The notes under the pieces: generated by a model
What the model was told of the DNA's origin: nothing
What the model saw: the letters and a program-made list of their open reading frames with translations, nothing else
Database searches by the model: none
Shown here: one piece after another, positions 27,291-35,589 of the stretch
How the letters are laid out: each line of letters begins with the position of its first letter
How positions within the stretch are numbered: position 1 is the stretch's first letter
Made by a program: the position numbers and the translations under genes
Assembly: GCA_019359275.1 (NCBI GenBank)
Contig: JAHHHP010000033.1
Coordinates: forward strand, 1 to 56,927
Reading direction: 5' to 3'
DNA length: 56,927 nucleotides
Origin: Myxacorys chilensis ATA2-1-KO14
Lineage (GTDB): Bacteria > Cyanobacteriota > Cyanobacteriia > Leptolyngbyales > Leptolyngbyaceae

Positions 27291-28742
27291 CTATGGAGTT
27301 GATTGGGTAGGTGGATTTGGTCGTGGTTGTTTGAACTGTTCGGAGGGTGGCGTTCGTAAGCCGAAATAGGCAGCAATCAGGAAAGCAATCGGGGCAAGAA
27401 TCGCCAACGCTTTGACCAGCGATCGGTCTCGTTGCTCAGCCAGAGAAAGCGGTTGTTTCACAGCAGTTTCTGACTCTAACTTGGGTCGATGATAGTGATG
27501 AAAGGTTTCTTCCTTCAGCCATTCAGCGGTTGCTCTAAAGTCATGGAGTGGGGTGGGCAACATTTCTAAATACGTTGCACTACGAATGAGATCACCGGGT
27601 TTACCAGCCACCTGAACTTTGTCAAACAAGTTTGCCACCCCATTCCCCAACCCTAATTTCATCAGCGTACCTCGAAGACCCACATGAGCTGGGCGAGGAG
27701 ATGCCCCTTTTGCAAGTGCAATCAAATTGTGGGCAATGCTTGCGCCTTCCTGATACGCCACCTGTGCTAGAGCGGGTAGTTGCTTTGACTGTACATCTGC
27801 GCAATCGCCCGCCGCAAACACTTCTGGAAAATCCAGCAATTGCAGCGTTGGGGTCACGATCGGTAACCCATGCTTATCTATATGATCTGCGGGAATTTGA
27901 AACTTCAGACTTTGAATGAGCGGATTCACAGCAGTACCCGCTGTCCAAATGGTAGTTTGGGTCAACAGTGTCTTTATCTCAGTGCTATTAGCAGGTTGAT
28001 ACTCTAAGTGGTTTGCATCAACAGACTTCACACCTACACCTAATATCAATTCAACGGGTACTGTTCGCGTTCTAAAAGCGTGGAGAGCTTCCTCCTGCAA
28101 ACCTGCGTTAACATCTCCCGCTAGAATCGTCTTGCCGTGATTGATTAAGACAATGCGAATCTCACGCATATCGCCGCCGAGTCGGGCATACCAGTAAGGC
28201 AACAAATCCGCCAGTGTTGCCGCCATTTCTACCCCCGTTGGACCTGCTCCTACGATCGCAAAGGTCAGCAGCGATCGCCGTTGCTGCTGATCCTTAATTT
28301 GGCTGGCACGTTGTAAACAATCGCGTAGCTGACGCTCCAGCGCGATCGCATTCTCTCGTGTCCGAAATGCAAAGGCGTTTTTCTGTGCGCCCTCTGTTCC
28401 TAAATAGCCTTGAACACTGCCAACGGTTAAAACAAGATGAGCATAGGCACAGTCTGAGCCAGAGGCTAACGTGAGTTGTTTTTGGCGCAGGTCGATCGCC
28501 GTTACCTTGTCCTGCACAAAGTGAATATCACTACCTTGCAGCAACTCTTTATAAGTGGGACAAACGGTATCTTCTGATAACTCGCCTGTCAATAGTTCAT
28601 ACAGCATCGGCTTGAAAACAAACCGTTCTTGCGGATCAATCAAGGTAATCGAGCGAGGATCATGCCGATGACGCAAATGCAACGCTGTAAAAAGACCTGT
28701 GAAGCCCGCTCCGACGATAAATGTTGGGCGAGAAGAGTTCAT
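27291..28742 (-). CDS. Type II NADH dehydrogenase (NDH-2) with C-terminal membrane anchor
   Basis: 483 aa. It has an FAD-binding motif at the N-terminus (IVGAGFTGLFTALHL), a second dinucleotide motif for NAD(P)H in the middle (AIVGAGPTGVEMAATLADL), and the FAD-binding ATG-like DCADVQ segment with VFAAGDCADV near residue 315. A predicted C-terminal transmembrane helix (LAILAPIAFLIAAYFGL) anchors it. It is a single-subunit non-pumping enzyme that passes electrons from NAD(P)H to quinone. Located between ctaB and the quinol-type oxidase, it would complete a short chain NAD(P)H to plastoquinone to O2. The ribosome site is weak. Confidence 0.9.
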   Translation of the reverse strand: MNSSRPTFIVGAGFTGLFTALHLRHRHDPRSITLIDPQERFVFKPMLYELLTGELSEDTVCPTYKELLQGSDIHFVQDKVTAIDLRQKQLTLASGSDCAYAHLVLTVGSVQGYLGTEGAQKNAFAFRTRENAIALERQLRDCLQRASQIKDQQQRRSLLTFAIVGAGPTGVEMAATLADLLPYWYARLGGDMREIRIVLINHGKTILAGDVNAGLQEEALHAFRTRTVPVELILGVGVKSVDANHLEYQPANSTEIKTLLTQTTIWTAGTAVNPLIQSLKFQIPADHIDKHGLPIVTPTLQLLDFPEVFAAGDCADVQSKQLPALAQVAYQEGASIAHNLIALAKGASPRPAHVGLRGTLMKLGLGNGVANLFDKVQVAGKPGDLIRSATYLEMLPTPLHDFRATAEWLKEETFHHYHRPKLESETAVKQPLSLAEQRDRSLVKALAILAPIAFLIAAYFGLRTPPSEQFKQPRPNPPTQSTP

Positions 28743-28787
28743 TTTAGTAAAGGATAGATAAACAGCAGCAAGTAACTAACAAATGAT

Positions 28788-29711
28788 TCAATTAAAAATG
28801 GGCAAGCAGCCAACAACGATCGCAACCGATAGCAACATCATGTAGACAATTGAGTACTTAAATAACGACCGTGCCATTTCTAAATCTGAAGGTGACTGCA
28901 TCAACAACCAGGCTTTATGAACAAAAATGCTACCCAAAGCGATTGCAGCAATGACGTACAACCAACTCATACCCTGGAGCGAATAGGCGAGAAGTAAGGT
29001 AACTGGAACCAAGATTAAGGTGTAGGCAAAAATTTGCCGAGTCGTGGTTTCATTTCCGGCTACCACGGGCAACATTGGAACATCCACCCTGGCATAGTCA
29101 TCTTGAATGATCATTGCCAATGCCCAGAAATGAGGTGGTGTCCAAAGAAACACGATCGTAAACAAGCACCACGCTGTCCAACTCAAATCACCTGTCACTG
29201 CTGCCCAGCCGACTAAAGGTGGGATCGCACCTGCCGCTCCTCCTAAAACAATGTTCTGGGTGTGATGCCGTTTCAACCAATGGGTGTAGACCAGCACATA
29301 AAGGAGAATCCCGACCATTGCTAAGTTGGCACTCAACAGATTCGCGCAAATCACTAAAAGGGTAAATGAAATTAGCGTGAGCGCGATCGCAAACAGTAAA
29401 GCATGATGAGGCTGTATCTGACCTGATGGCAGCGGACGATGACGAGTTCGTTCCATCGCAAAATCAACGTCCCGATCGTAGAGACAGTTGAACGTATTGG
29501 CGGCTCCTGCAGCACAAGCACCGCCGGCTAAGGTGACTAATAGTAGCCAGAAATCAATACGTCCTTTTGCTGCCATTGTCGTACCAGCAGTCGTTGTAAT
29601 CAGCAACAATACAATAATGCGAGGTTTGGTAAGCTGAATATAACTTTGAATCACTTGCCAAATCGTTTGATGACAGTGAGTTGTGGAACTAGAAATTACT
29701 GTCTTGTCCAT
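28788..29711 (-). CDS. ctaB: Haem o synthase (protohaem IX farnesyltransferase)
   Basis: 307 aa with about nine membrane helices of the UbiA superfamily. It has the Asp-rich prenyl-diphosphate motif [26 protein letters not shown], and the second loop motif with [12 protein letters not shown]. It converts haem b to haem o, needed for the neighbouring oxidase. ctaA (haem a synthase) is not in the window. If none exists in the genome, the oxidase would be of the bo type. The start ATG 29711 is preferred to the GTG one codon upstream. First gene of the respiratory operon; a 405-bp gap lies upstream. Confidence 0.93.
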   Translation of the reverse strand: MDKTVISSSTTHCHQTIWQVIQSYIQLTKPRIIVLLLITTTAGTTMAAKGRIDFWLLLVTLAGGACAAGAANTFNCLYDRDVDFAMERTRHRPLPSGQIQPHHALLFAIALTLISFTLLVICANLLSANLAMVGILLYVLVYTHWLKRHHTQNIVLGGAAGAIPPLVGWAAVTGDLSWTAWCLFTIVFLWTPPHFWALAMIIQDDYARVDVPMLPVVAGNETTTRQIFAYTLILVPVTLLLAYSLQGMSWLYVIAAIALGSIFVHKAWLLMQSPSDLEMARSLFKYSIVYMMLLSVAIVVGCLPIFN

Positions 29712-30116
29712 CACATTTGCCTACTGCTAAACAATCAATACCAGCGATCGCAAACTAATATCTATCTGAAGTAGATCCCACAGAAGCTGTCGTCACAGAT
29801 GTGTTCATCGACGTAGAGATCTGTATTAGACTGTGCAACAACACCGCATTTTTGACCATTCAAGTTTGTATAGCTAAGCAGAGTTTCACTACATCCTTTT
29901 GAACTAGGCGTTGCAGTTTTTGAAGTGTTTCAGAACTCTGGAATGATCGTGCTTTCCGAGGTAACCTAATTGGGGGGTTCAGAGCAACAAAATTTGGAAG
30001 TTAATTACGGAGTTATGATAATTTCGCTAACTTTGCCACAACTCCATAATTCAATTCGTCTTGTTCAAACGTAACAACTGTTCTATACAAAGTGTAATTA
30101 AGTGTCTGCTATTGAG
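29712..30116. promoter_or_regulatory. Intergenic region upstream of the respiratory operon, with inverted repeat
   Basis: This region of about 400 bp has no supported gene. It contains an imperfect inverted repeat: AATTACGGAGTT (30003-30014) pairs with AACTCCATAATT (30040-30051) at 11 of 12 positions around a 25-base loop. It could be the terminator of the stress-protein gene or an operator for ctaB. The shared ACGACA-N17-TATATT promoter is not present here: a TGTCGT occurs near 29790, but there is no TATATT equivalent at 17 bp. Confidence 0.4.
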
Positions 30117-30655
30117 TTAAGCCGCAACCGGTTGATTGACCTCATGACCCGCGTTCTTTAGAATCTGTGCGCTCGATCGATTTCCTCATCCGTCCCAGAA
30201 GCAATTACCACAAACTTACTAGCTTTAATTTCTAGGTCGTACTTTAAAGCTTGCTCCTTGGGAATTCCTAATCCAACCAAAGCACCCACCAACCCCCCGG
30301 CAACAGCAGCACCTACACCACCCAAAATCATTCCTTCAATCCAACCTGCCAGCACTCCAACAGCGTGTCCAGCAACAATTACAGGTCCAACTCCTGGAAT
30401 AAACAGCAGACCGACCCCAGTAAGAATGCCGAATAATCCACCAAAAAAGCTGCCCCAATAGCTTGCTTCTCCGGCTCCAGCTTTAGCCGTATCTTGCCAA
30501 GTAAGGAAGCCGCGAACATGCTCAGAGGCTTGATAGTCCTTACCAACAATCGAAATCTTTTGCATATCGAAGCCCGCTTTCTGCAGGTCTAAAACGGCGG
30601 CTTCTGCTTCAACATGAGATGGAAAAACGTTCACAACTTCGTGTTTGTCTGACAT
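30117..30655 (-). pseudogene. General stress protein (YflT-like) with C-terminal frameshift
   Basis: The frame as read ends at 30158 (165 aa): an N-terminal YflT-like domain (EVVNVFPSHVEAEAAVLDLQKAGF, ISIVGKDY), a glycine-rich double membrane hairpin (about 67-130), and a C-terminal segment KYDLEIKASKFVVIASG. It stops abruptly after IDRAHRF. In another frame directly downstream, NAGHEVNQPVAA-stop (ending 30117) is encoded, the expected family ending. Adding one base near 30163 would give AHRILKNAGHEVNQPVAA. I infer a single-base deletion, or a sequencing error, that removes about 14 residues. The shortened protein may still work. Ribosome site AAGGAGATAG precedes the ATG. Confidence 0.72.
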
Positions 30656-30711
30656 AAATCTATCTCCTTAACAACCAAAAAACATAAACGAATCAGTAAC
30701 CATCAATCATT

Positions 30712-30731
30712 GAAAAAGCACGATCGCTTTC
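30712..30731 (-). terminator. Short hairpin with T run after the tauE-DUF1634 operon
   Basis: On the minus strand AAAGC-GATCGT-GCTTT is followed by TTC. The 5-bp stem is short, but it lies about 90 bp after the last gene of this group and before the next gene. Weak evidence for a terminator. Confidence 0.3.
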
Positions 30732-30823
30732 AGATTTACCAGCTATCAGCATTCTGTCTGTCAGAAAAGATCAGAACAGAGTAGTAAATTGCAACCTGAA
30801 CGAAATCAACAAATCAATCTGTT

Positions 30824-31204
30824 TCATCCGTCTTGTCCACAAGCTTGACTTAGAAACGATCGCCCGTTCTTGAACACTTCTAACGTTCCCTGCTGTCGGT
30901 GATCTCCCCGTCCGCCAAGAACTTGGTACACATAGTTGCTGTTCCTAAACTTATATACCTCAGCGGCTCCTGTAGTCTCCCTGGTTCCTTTGCCCAAACT
31001 TAAATTTCCTAGAGGTCCTTTAGCGCGGTAAAGCAGTTCACCTGAAGCATATCGTCTCCAAACATCTACAGTGTAATCATTTTGGCACTTCAGGCTAAGC
31101 AGTAAATCCGCAGTGGAGTCAGCCGAAGCAGGTAAGGGGAGATGAGCTAAAACACAAGTCATCAAACCCAACAGTACTGTAGATTGTTTCGGTAGTAGTT
31201 TCAT
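30824..31204 (-). CDS. Secreted hypothetical protein
   Basis: 126 aa with a signal peptide (VLLGLMTCVLAHLPLPASA, cleavage near residue 29). The mature domain of about 97 residues has two cysteines (LKCQND, QACGQDG) that may be linked, and beta-rich segments (VDVWRRYASGELLYRAKGP, YVYQVLGGRGDHRQQGTLEVFKNG). I do not recognise the family. It lies 30 bp downstream of the DUF1634 gene and is probably driven by promoter copy 2 in front of tauE, so it should be a periplasmic member of the same stress response. Confidence 0.7.
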   Translation of the reverse strand: MKLLPKQSTVLLGLMTCVLAHLPLPASADSTADLLLSLKCQNDYTVDVWRRYASGELLYRAKGPLGNLSLGKGTRETTGAAEVYKFRNSNYVYQVLGGRGDHRQQGTLEVFKNGRSFLSQACGQDG

Positions 31205-31233
31205 TGTTTCCTCCTGTCTTGAAGCCTCTCAAA

Positions 31234-31617
31234 TTACCCTGTTGCTAGAAGACCGTGAACAAGAATCAACAACACAACCAATGTAACGATGATATAGAGT
31301 CGATCGCGCTGTTGCCAAAATGCAAATACTGAAAACGCAACTCGTGCAACTGGAGTTAGAATCAATAGCAAAATGCCGAGTTGAATGATACCTCGCCCCC
31401 GAAATGCCAGTGCATCATTGAAAATTCCAGGAGCTTGGCGGAGATCAGCAGGTTCTCCTCGGAAGATATGATCTTCAGGAATGTCATTGCCGTTGTAAAA
31501 CAGATAAACGATGCCACCTACAATCACGATCGCTGCTGCTAAAGTGACTCCTGTCCGCAAAAGCATACTGATTGTGATTTCAACTTGTTGGTCTGTCCAT
31601 TGGCGTGTAGTTGCCAT
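31234..31617 (-). CDS. DUF1634 membrane protein
   Basis: 127 aa with three membrane helices. DUF1634 features: an N-terminal ISMLLRTGVTLAAAIVIVGGIVYLF helix, GEPADLR loop, and the middle GRGIIQLGILLLILTPVARVAFSVFAF segment, ending ILVHGLLATG. DUF1634 genes commonly sit next to TauE/SafE permeases, as here (1 bp gap), and may form a complex with them. A partial second copy survives in front of luxR at 7178-7225. Confidence 0.88.
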   Translation of the reverse strand: MATTRQWTDQQVEITISMLLRTGVTLAAAIVIVGGIVYLFYNGNDIPEDHIFRGEPADLRQAPGIFNDALAFRGRGIIQLGILLLILTPVARVAFSVFAFWQQRDRLYIIVTLVVLLILVHGLLATG

Positions 31618-31618
31618 G

Positions 31619-32455
31619 TTAAATCTTTCCTGTGATGCCGTTATAAATCATTTCAATGCCGATCACGAATAGAACGAAGCTAAAGACCAGGCGCAGCGCA
31701 GTAACTTTCGCTCGCACTAGCACTTTGGCTCCACACCACGCTCCTACCAACACACCCAATAGCACAGGCATACACAACCCCGGATCAATGTAACCCCTGC
31801 CGAGATAAATTCCAGCACTGGCAGCGGCTGTCACTCCAATCATGAAATTGCTCGTAGTCGTAGACACCTTAAACGGCAGTTGCATCACCTGATCCATTGC
31901 CACTACCTTGAGTGCTCCAGAACCGATACCTAGCAAACCAGAGAACGCTCCTGCTATCAGCATTACAGCAAATCCACTTGGAACATGTTGAACGTGATAG
32001 GGCTGTTCACCCCCTGAAGTTGGATAGCTACCATCTAGCTTTAAATGGATTGCCAGAGGATCTGCTGTGTGATCAACGGCTTGTGTATTATGCGGGCGAT
32101 CGCTGAGATAGGTTGAGATTAACAACACTATCCCAAACAAAATTGCAATCACTCTAGTGGGAGCCTTTGCCGCAATTAGCGCTCCAGTAACGGCTCCAAA
32201 TGTTGTAGCAACTTCCAGAAACATACCAACCCGGATATTAGAGTACCCTTCTCGAACATAGGAAACCGCTGCTCCAGACGACGTGGCAATCACAGACACT
32301 AATGCACAACCGATCGCATAGCGCAAATCTACGTCAAGCCCTAGCGTCAAAAGTGGTACAACCACAACTCCTCCTCCTAACCCAGTCAAGGCACCTAGTA
32401 AACCTGCCAGAATAGAAGATATGCCAATAATTGCGGTGAATTCAAGGTTGTTCAT
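31619..32455 (-). CDS. TauE/SafE family (sulfite-exporter type) permease
   Basis: 278 aa with eight helices in two inverted halves: IIGISSILAGLLGALTGLGGGVVVVPLL at the N-terminus and LIAGAFSGLLGIGSGALKVVAMDQV in the second half, both with the glycine-rich G-GGG or GIGSG motif of the family. Members export or import sulfite, sulfonates or other small anions across the inner membrane. Substrate cannot be read from sequence. It is preceded by promoter element copy 2 (about 85-base leader) and followed by DUF1634. Association with two DsbA-like genes under the same type of promoter suggests a sulfur/redox function. Confidence 0.88.
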   Translation of the reverse strand: MNNLEFTAIIGISSILAGLLGALTGLGGGVVVVPLLTLGLDVDLRYAIGCALVSVIATSSGAAVSYVREGYSNIRVGMFLEVATTFGAVTGALIAAKAPTRVIAILFGIVLLISTYLSDRPHNTQAVDHTADPLAIHLKLDGSYPTSGGEQPYHVQHVPSGFAVMLIAGAFSGLLGIGSGALKVVAMDQVMQLPFKVSTTTSNFMIGVTAAASAGIYLGRGYIDPGLCMPVLLGVLVGAWCGAKVLVRAKVTALRLVFSFVLFVIGIEMIYNGITGKI

Positions 32456-32547
32456 AGTTCAGCACTCGTAAGAAATCCCAACCCAACACAGCCACTTTCA
32501 AGTACGATCAGATGTCTAGGTATTTGCATCTCCATTGCCTTGACGTA

Positions 32548-32683
32548 AATATAGACAATCGACTCTTATTTGTCGTCCACTCGGAGTTGACATTTTTGTG
32601 CGATCAAACGATGGATGAAACAATCCATCTAAAACAGAAGCTTGGCTTATACTAAAGTTAGAATTTGGATATCAACTTTAGTA
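32548..32683 (-). promoter_or_regulatory. Shared promoter/operator element, copy 2 (upstream of tauE)
   Basis: Minus strand: -35-like ACGACA (32571-32576), 17-bp spacer, -10 TATATT (32548-32553). CAACTC is seven bases before the -35, then ACAAAA, and GATGGA 30 bases before ACAAAA. GATGGATTGTTTCATCCATC is itself an inverted repeat. The distal palindrome is TACTAAAGTT (32650-32659) with AACTTTAGTA (32674-32683). The gap 32456-32784 otherwise shows nothing else but a possible plus-strand promoter for the DUF2949 gene. Confidence 0.8.
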
Positions 32684-32784
32684 CAAGCCAAACTAACTTC
32701 CTTATCCTGTGCTTAATTTATCTATTTTCACTTGCAGGCTCAATTGCAACAAAAGAAAATGGGGGCGTTGATATCTAGCAGACA

Positions 32785-32988
32785 GTGACAATGGAAACGG
32801 CTCCTCAGAGACTCATTGACTTTCTCAAAGACACCCTACATCTCTCAACAGCCTGCATCGCTCTAGCCTGGAAGCAAGCTGAACAAACTCCTAGCCTGAT
32901 GCCGATTGCTCTTTGGCAATATGCGCTGATCTCCTTGAACCAACTTGACCAAATTTTTGATTGGTTACACGATTTACATCAAGATTAG
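32785..32988 (+). CDS. DUF2949 family small protein
   Basis: 67 aa, one of the few plus-strand genes. It matches the small cyanobacterial DUF2949 family: RLIDFLKDTLHLSTACIALAWKQAEQ, then PIALWQYALISLNQLDQIFDWL. It is soluble and helical, the function is unknown. It diverges from tauE. The ATG at 32785 is followed two codons later by an alternative ATG (32791). No clear ribosome site is seen. Confidence 0.8.
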   Translation: MTMETAPQRLIDFLKDTLHLSTACIALAWKQAEQTPSLMPIALWQYALISLNQLDQIFDWLHDLHQD

Positions 32989-33079
32989 GATGTAACTAGC
33001 GAAAGTAGCGAGCAGCAAACACCATAGTTAAGTTCCTACAACGTACAAGCAAAACATTGCTTAACTTGCTGATTAAACC

Positions 33080-33295
33080 ATGAACAGTCTTTTGACCTAC
33101 CGTTTGAATGTGCTGACCCAGATTCGAGTGTTTTTAGGCTCAACCCTTGAAGATCCGAATAACTCGTCGAATTTGTTCAACCTGATCAACGATCCTATTT
33201 GTCAATTAAAGCTGGCGAACCTTTATTCATATTGCTGCGATCGTCTTCGTGTTCAGCTTGATCGCTATTATAGGCATTGTGAGCAAAAGCGTTAA
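33080..33295 (+). CDS. Small hypothetical protein, unrecognised
   Basis: 71 aa with an ATG start and no clear ribosome site (GATTAAACC precedes it). The sequence is unlike any family I know; it contains a central Asn-rich part (DPNNSSNLFNLINDP) and ends in a basic, Cys-containing tail. Another frame overlapping its last third encodes a hydrophobic peptide (33249-33365), so this stretch could be the remains of a frameshifted membrane protein gene. Treat as doubtful. Confidence 0.35.
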   Translation: MNSLLTYRLNVLTQIRVFLGSTLEDPNNSSNLFNLINDPICQLKLANLYSYCCDRLRVQLDRYYRHCEQKR

Positions 33296-33365
33296 ACATG
33301 CGATCGCTGCCGCACTCGTTGCTAGTTTGCTAATGATTGACTTCTTTTTCCTGGTGGGTCTCTAA
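33249..33365 (+). CDS. Possible small two-helix membrane peptide
   Basis: GTG-started frame of 38 codons (alternative GTG at 33279). It encodes VFSLIAIIGIV, then SKSVKHAIAAALVAS, then LLMIDFFFLVGL-stop. The frame is open a further 15 codons upstream and is also hydrophobic there, back to a TAA. Strong alternation of hydrophobic runs and a short basic loop looks like two membrane helices. It overlaps the 71-aa frame. No ribosome site stands out, so it may be the 3' relic of a membrane protein. Confidence 0.3.
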   Translation: MFSLIAIIGIVSKSVKHAIAAALVASLLMIDFFFLVGL

Positions 33366-33384
33366 CGCCGCTTATCGCATTAGT

Positions 33385-33921
33385 TTATGCTCTCAACTGC
33401 TGACGGATATGGCCTTCATTCAGACCCAAACGATGGAACAGCCGATCGTACTCCCTCATCCGCTGCTTTAATTGGCTCAGTTCTTCGACAAGTTGATCAA
33501 CTTCAATGGATTGTTTTGTTGAAGCCGTGTCAATTGTTGTTTCAGGCGTTATGGCACCAGTTCTATCACTGTTGAATAAGGTATAATCGCTTGCTTCTAA
33601 CAACAAGCTAAACGCACGAAAAAATGTTTTAAGCGTACTCTTATCAACTTTGACCTCGCAGCTTAACAGGCGGCTGACAGTCCGCTCATCCAGAGTCGAT
33701 CGCTCACTCAATTGTTCATAGGTGTAGCGCTTGCCGAATTCGTCACCCAACACTCCAGCTTGCATCAGCTTTTGCCACCCTTGATGAGATAGAACTGCAC
33801 CTCGATTACGACTACGTTTTGCTAATGCGAGATGAGATTCGATTTGGTCATGACTTTGCTGTTGAAGGGAGCCATCTACTGAAGCGATGGGAGTAAATTG
33901 AGCGTGTAGAATTTGATTCAT
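33385..33921 (-). CDS. Cyanobacterial HTH regulator (stand-alone N-terminal signalling domain)
   Basis: 178 aa from the ATG at 33921 (GAGGTG at good spacing; a GTG at 33930 is less likely). Residues about 45-115 match the DNA-binding-like domain that in cyanobacteria is usually fused to NB-ARC/WD40 or kinase parts: LSHQGWQKLMQAG, GKRYTYEQLSERSTLDERTVSRLLSCE, VDKSTLKTFFRAFSLLLEASDY. Here it stands alone with a C-terminal coiled coil (LVEELSQLKQRMREYDRLFHRLG) that could allow dimerisation. It is driven by promoter copy 3 and is convergent with the small plus-strand genes. It may be another regulator in the same circuit. Confidence 0.8.
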   Translation of the reverse strand: MNQILHAQFTPIASVDGSLQQQSHDQIESHLALAKRSRNRGAVLSHQGWQKLMQAGVLGDEFGKRYTYEQLSERSTLDERTVSRLLSCEVKVDKSTLKTFFRAFSLLLEASDYTLFNSDRTGAITPETTIDTASTKQSIEVDQLVEELSQLKQRMREYDRLFHRLGLNEGHIRQQLRA

Positions 33922-34014
33922 CGGTTTCACCTCAGTTTTTCCTACGAATTCCTAACAATTCAATTACATACGATGTTCGCTTCGTTCGTTGCGATAGCGG
34001 CGTTGCATGGCTTC

Positions 34015-34151
34015 AATATATGCAATTAGCTTTGACCTGTCGTCCACTGAGAGTTGAAACTTTTATATGATAGAAAGATTGATCAACTAGTCCATCTAAA
34101 ATAGAAGATTGACTCGAACTTAAGTTGGAATTCGGACTCAAACTGAAGTAC
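34015..34151 (-). promoter_or_regulatory. Shared promoter/operator element, copy 3 (upstream of HTH gene)
   Basis: Minus strand: ACGACA (34038-34043), 17-bp spacer, TATATT (34015-34020). CAACTC seven bases upstream of the -35, ATAAAA, then GATGGA 30 bases before that patch. The distal palindrome CCAACTTAAGTTCG spans 34115-34128. The element ends five bases from the DUF302 stop codon. Confidence 0.8.
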
Positions 34152-34156
34152 AGATG

Positions 34157-34546
34157 TTAAGCCAGCACTTGTTTTACTAGAGATGGAACCACTGCAATGT
34201 TTTTAACCAATTCATCAGAAAGAGAAAATCGTTGTTTTAGGTAATCGGTATCGTTGTAACTCAACCATACCTCACCGCTAGTTGATTCCCATGCCAGCAC
34301 TTTCAAGGGTAAATCCAGAGCGATCGTGGGTTCTGCCATCATCAAAGGCGTTCCAGCTTTAGGATTACCAAATAGTAATAGCTGCGTTGGCGGCATCGTT
34401 AATCCAACTTTTTCAGCTTCCGCTTTTTGATCAATGCGGGCAAAGATGTTGATACCTTTTGTTTGTAGGATGGCTACTAAGCGATCAAGGGTTTCTGTGA
34501 CTGAATAGGGACTGGGTAAGCTGATAATGCCGTTATTTGAGTTCAT
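34157..34546 (-). CDS. DUF302 domain protein
   Basis: 129 aa from the ATG at 34546, which has AAGGAG nine bases upstream. The domain is complete: SVTETLDRLVAILQTKGINIFARIDQKAEAEKVG, LLLFGNPKAGTPLM, ALDLPLKVLAWE and VWLSYNDTDYLKQRF. DUF302 proteins are small soluble proteins of unknown role, sometimes fused to or encoded beside thiol and metal stress genes. It lies 38 bp downstream of the broken RclA-like flavoprotein in a unit with DUF6130 and a peptidoglycan-binding protein. Confidence 0.88.
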   Translation of the reverse strand: MNSNNGIISLPSPYSVTETLDRLVAILQTKGINIFARIDQKAEAEKVGLTMPPTQLLLFGNPKAGTPLMMAEPTIALDLPLKVLAWESTSGEVWLSYNDTDYLKQRFSLSDELVKNIAVVPSLVKQVLA

Positions 34547-34584
34547 TGCAGTCAACTCCTTGGATTGTGTTTGTACTTACTGCC

Positions 34585-35576
34585 TCATAGCTTTGTAAAC
34601 AGCAGATTTAGCCCTTCAGTCATTGTAGGATGAGTCAATACGCCATCTCGTAAAACGGTGTAGGGCATCTGAGCCAGCATCACCATCTGTACAGTCGAAA
34701 TCATTTCGCCTGCCGCATGACAGAACAAGGTGCAACCGAGAATACGCCCTGTTTGAGTATCCACGATCGCCTTCAGCAATCCATCGGTTTGTCCGGATGT
34801 TCTGGCTCTGGGAACTGAAGCACGATATCTTGACCGGATCGATCAACTCTCAAAACCCTCGCATTTAACAGGAATTCAATACCCTCTCGTTTCAACAGAG
34901 TTTGAACCGCGATCGCGATATCTGAATCTTGTTGCGACAGAATTTGCTCACTCTGTCCAATCAGGGTCACACGAGAGCCAAAACGTCGGAACATTTGGGC
35001 GAATTCTAATCCAATGTATCCACTGCCGAGAACAATGAGATGGTCGGGTAGCTGTTCTAATTCCAGAATCGACTCGCTGGTTAGAAAACCTGTTTCTTCC
35101 AGTCCGGGCACTGATGGAATCAGTGGTTTTGTACCTGTATTGATGAACAATCGCTCTGCGGTAAGCTGACGAGTCTTACCTTCAGCCGTGATCACTTCAA
35201 TGGTCTTAGGAGACACAAACTGTCCTGTGCCAATAATTAAATCATGACCCAGAGCCGTCTCTAGATTGTGCAAGTTTATTGATCGCGCAGATTGCACAAC
35301 CGATCGCTTTCGCTCAATCACTGCTGCTAAATCAACAGTAGGTGGATTGACGTTAACCCCATACATCGCGCTGTTTCGTACAGTATGTGCAACGTTAGCG
35401 CTTGTTACCATCGTTTTAGTTGGAATGCAGGCAACATTAATACACCCGCCGCCAATCATGTTTAAGCTCCGTTCCACAAGGGCAGTTTTTCGTCCGTTTG
35501 CAACCAGTGCGGGTGCGAGTGTTTTTCCAGCTTTGCCACCCCCGATAATAATGTCGTCGTAATATTCAGTATTCAC
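34585..35576 (-). pseudogene. RclA/mercuric-reductase-like flavoprotein, broken by a deletion
   Basis: Residues 1-260 are an intact FAD plus NAD(P) module: IIIGGGKAGKTLAP, the redox disulfide GGGCINVACIPTKT (CxxxxC), INTGTKP and the second nucleotide motif IVLGSGYIGLEFAQMF. It then shifts frame and stops at 34773. The C-terminus continues in another frame (RTSGQTDGLLKAIVD, then LGCTLFCHAAGEMIST and THPTMTEGLNLLF, stop 34585). About 110-130 residues, including the FAD-binding GDV motif and much of the dimerisation domain, are missing at a junction near 34800. The protein must be inactive. RclA-type enzymes respond to reactive chlorine/oxidative stress and copper. The ATG has a good AAGGAG ribosome site. 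Confidence 0.85.
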
Positions 35577-35589
35577 CGTTTTCTCCTTG

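Noticed and set aside
29785..29800. Sixth copy of the shared promoter (TGTCGT near 29790)
   Set aside because: No TATATT equivalent at 17 bp and no CAACTC, A-rich or GATGGA boxes.
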